From Campylobacteraceae bacterium (lineage in GTDB: Bacteria; Campylobacterota; Campylobacteria; Campylobacterales; Sulfurovaceae): a DNA stretch of 5,498 nucleotides. The position numbers and the translations under genes were made by a program. The notes beneath the pieces are model-generated. The model was not told the origin of the DNA, did not search any database, and worked only from the letters and a program-made list of their open reading frames with translations. The DNA lies in assembly GCA_026985655.1 (NCBI GenBank), contig JALSQB010000007.1:1-5498 (forward strand), read 5' to 3'. Below, in pieces: positions 5,203-5,498 of this stretch (its first letter is position 1; every line of letters starts with the position of its first letter).

Positions 5203-5498
5203 CTACTCCTTATTGGCTACCACAAAGTAGCTCACATAAAAGAGCAATCCTAAGGCGAGAAGATATTGGAAAAAATAGGTTTTTTTCACATATTTGTCTG
5301 CCTTAATCTCACTCTTTTCCAGTTTGTCTATGGTGGCATAAATCGCTTTGAGTTTCTCAACGCTGTCACCTTTAAAGTAGCGTCCTCCTGTGGCTTTGGA
5401 GATTTGACGCAGAGGTCTTGGGTCAAAATCTTGCCCCTCAACGCCCACACCTACCGTATAGACTTTAATGCCGTACTTTTTAGCCGTGTTAATCGCCA
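5203..5498 (-). CDS. batA: BatA-type VWA protein, C-terminal part only
   Basis: The frame enters at the right edge with no start in the window (first full codon at 5496), leaving 97 residues to the TAG stop. These cover the end of a VWA domain: AINTAKKYGIKVYTVGVG is the usual strand after the TDG loop. GGRYFKGDSVEKLKAIYATI follows, and then a C-terminal transmembrane segment (about residues 73-93, YFFQYLLALGLLFYVSYFVV). BatA proteins are usually about 300-330 residues, so roughly the last third is seen; the MIDAS residues are outside the window. The GTG at 5448 could be mistaken for a start but sits in the conserved VGVGVEG strand. The stop codon lies next to the ribosome binding site of batB, so the two genes are almost certainly co-transcribed and probably translationally coupled. 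Confidence 0.88.
   Translation of the reverse strand, partial: AINTAKKYGIKVYTVGVGVEGQDFDPRPLRQISKATGGRYFKGDSVEKLKAIYATIDKLEKSEIKADKYVKKTYFFQYLLALGLLFYVSYFVVANKE
5206..5211 (-). promoter_or_regulatory. Ribosome binding site of batB inside the batA end
   Basis: AAGGAG directly before the TAG stop of batA and 5 nt upstream of the batB ATG. It fixes the batB start and shows that ribosomes ending batA finish on the site where batB begins. Confidence 0.75.

Noticed and set aside
1..5498. CRISPR arrays, tRNA or rRNA genes
   Set aside because: No regularly spaced direct repeats, no cloverleaf-like sequences and no rRNA-like stretches were seen. The only repeats are the three scattered palindromes and the batC low-complexity tract.

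Overview
The window most likely comes from a member of the Campylobacterota of the Sulfurimonas/Sulfurovum type. This is an inference from the low G+C content, the strong Shine-Dalgarno sites of AAGGAG type, and a Bat (aerotolerance) operon whose TPR protein has a very lysine-rich tail. No marker gene in the window settles the genus. Every gene I can support lies on the minus strand, so transcription runs from right to left.

Right part (about 1865-5498): four tightly packed genes in the order batA (only its 3' end is present), batB, batC, batD. Intergenic gaps are 2 nt or less, or the genes overlap, and each downstream start has its own good ribosome binding site inside or at the end of the gene before it. 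BatA and BatB are membrane-anchored von Willebrand factor A proteins, BatC is an exported TPR protein, and BatD is a large exported protein with a C-terminal membrane anchor. In other bacteria such genes usually follow a MoxR-type AAA+ ATPase and a DUF58 protein; here those would lie beyond the right edge. Together they are thought to form an envelope-associated complex linked to stress tolerance, but the biochemical role is not established.

Left part (about 1-1864): an accessory, partly decayed region. It holds an unrecognised lipoprotein gene (871-1464) and a broken Rhs/YD-repeat gene remnant (157-794). The remnant lacks its 5' part, appears to lack an internal core segment, has a frameshift, and ends in a short helix-turn-helix tail like the C-terminus of REP-associated (RAYT) transposases instead of a normal toxin tip. 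Three copies of a 32-34 nt palindromic REP-like repeat lie here. One sits exactly at the 5' break of the Rhs remnant, one directly before the lipoprotein start, and one downstream of batD. At the extreme left edge another minus-strand gene begins, with a good ribosome binding site and seven visible codons.

The Bat operon is ordinary core biology. The part most worth a second look is the mosaic of Rhs remnant, HTH tail and REP-like palindromes, which looks like debris from REP/RAYT-associated rearrangement. I see no convincing sign of a wholly new system.
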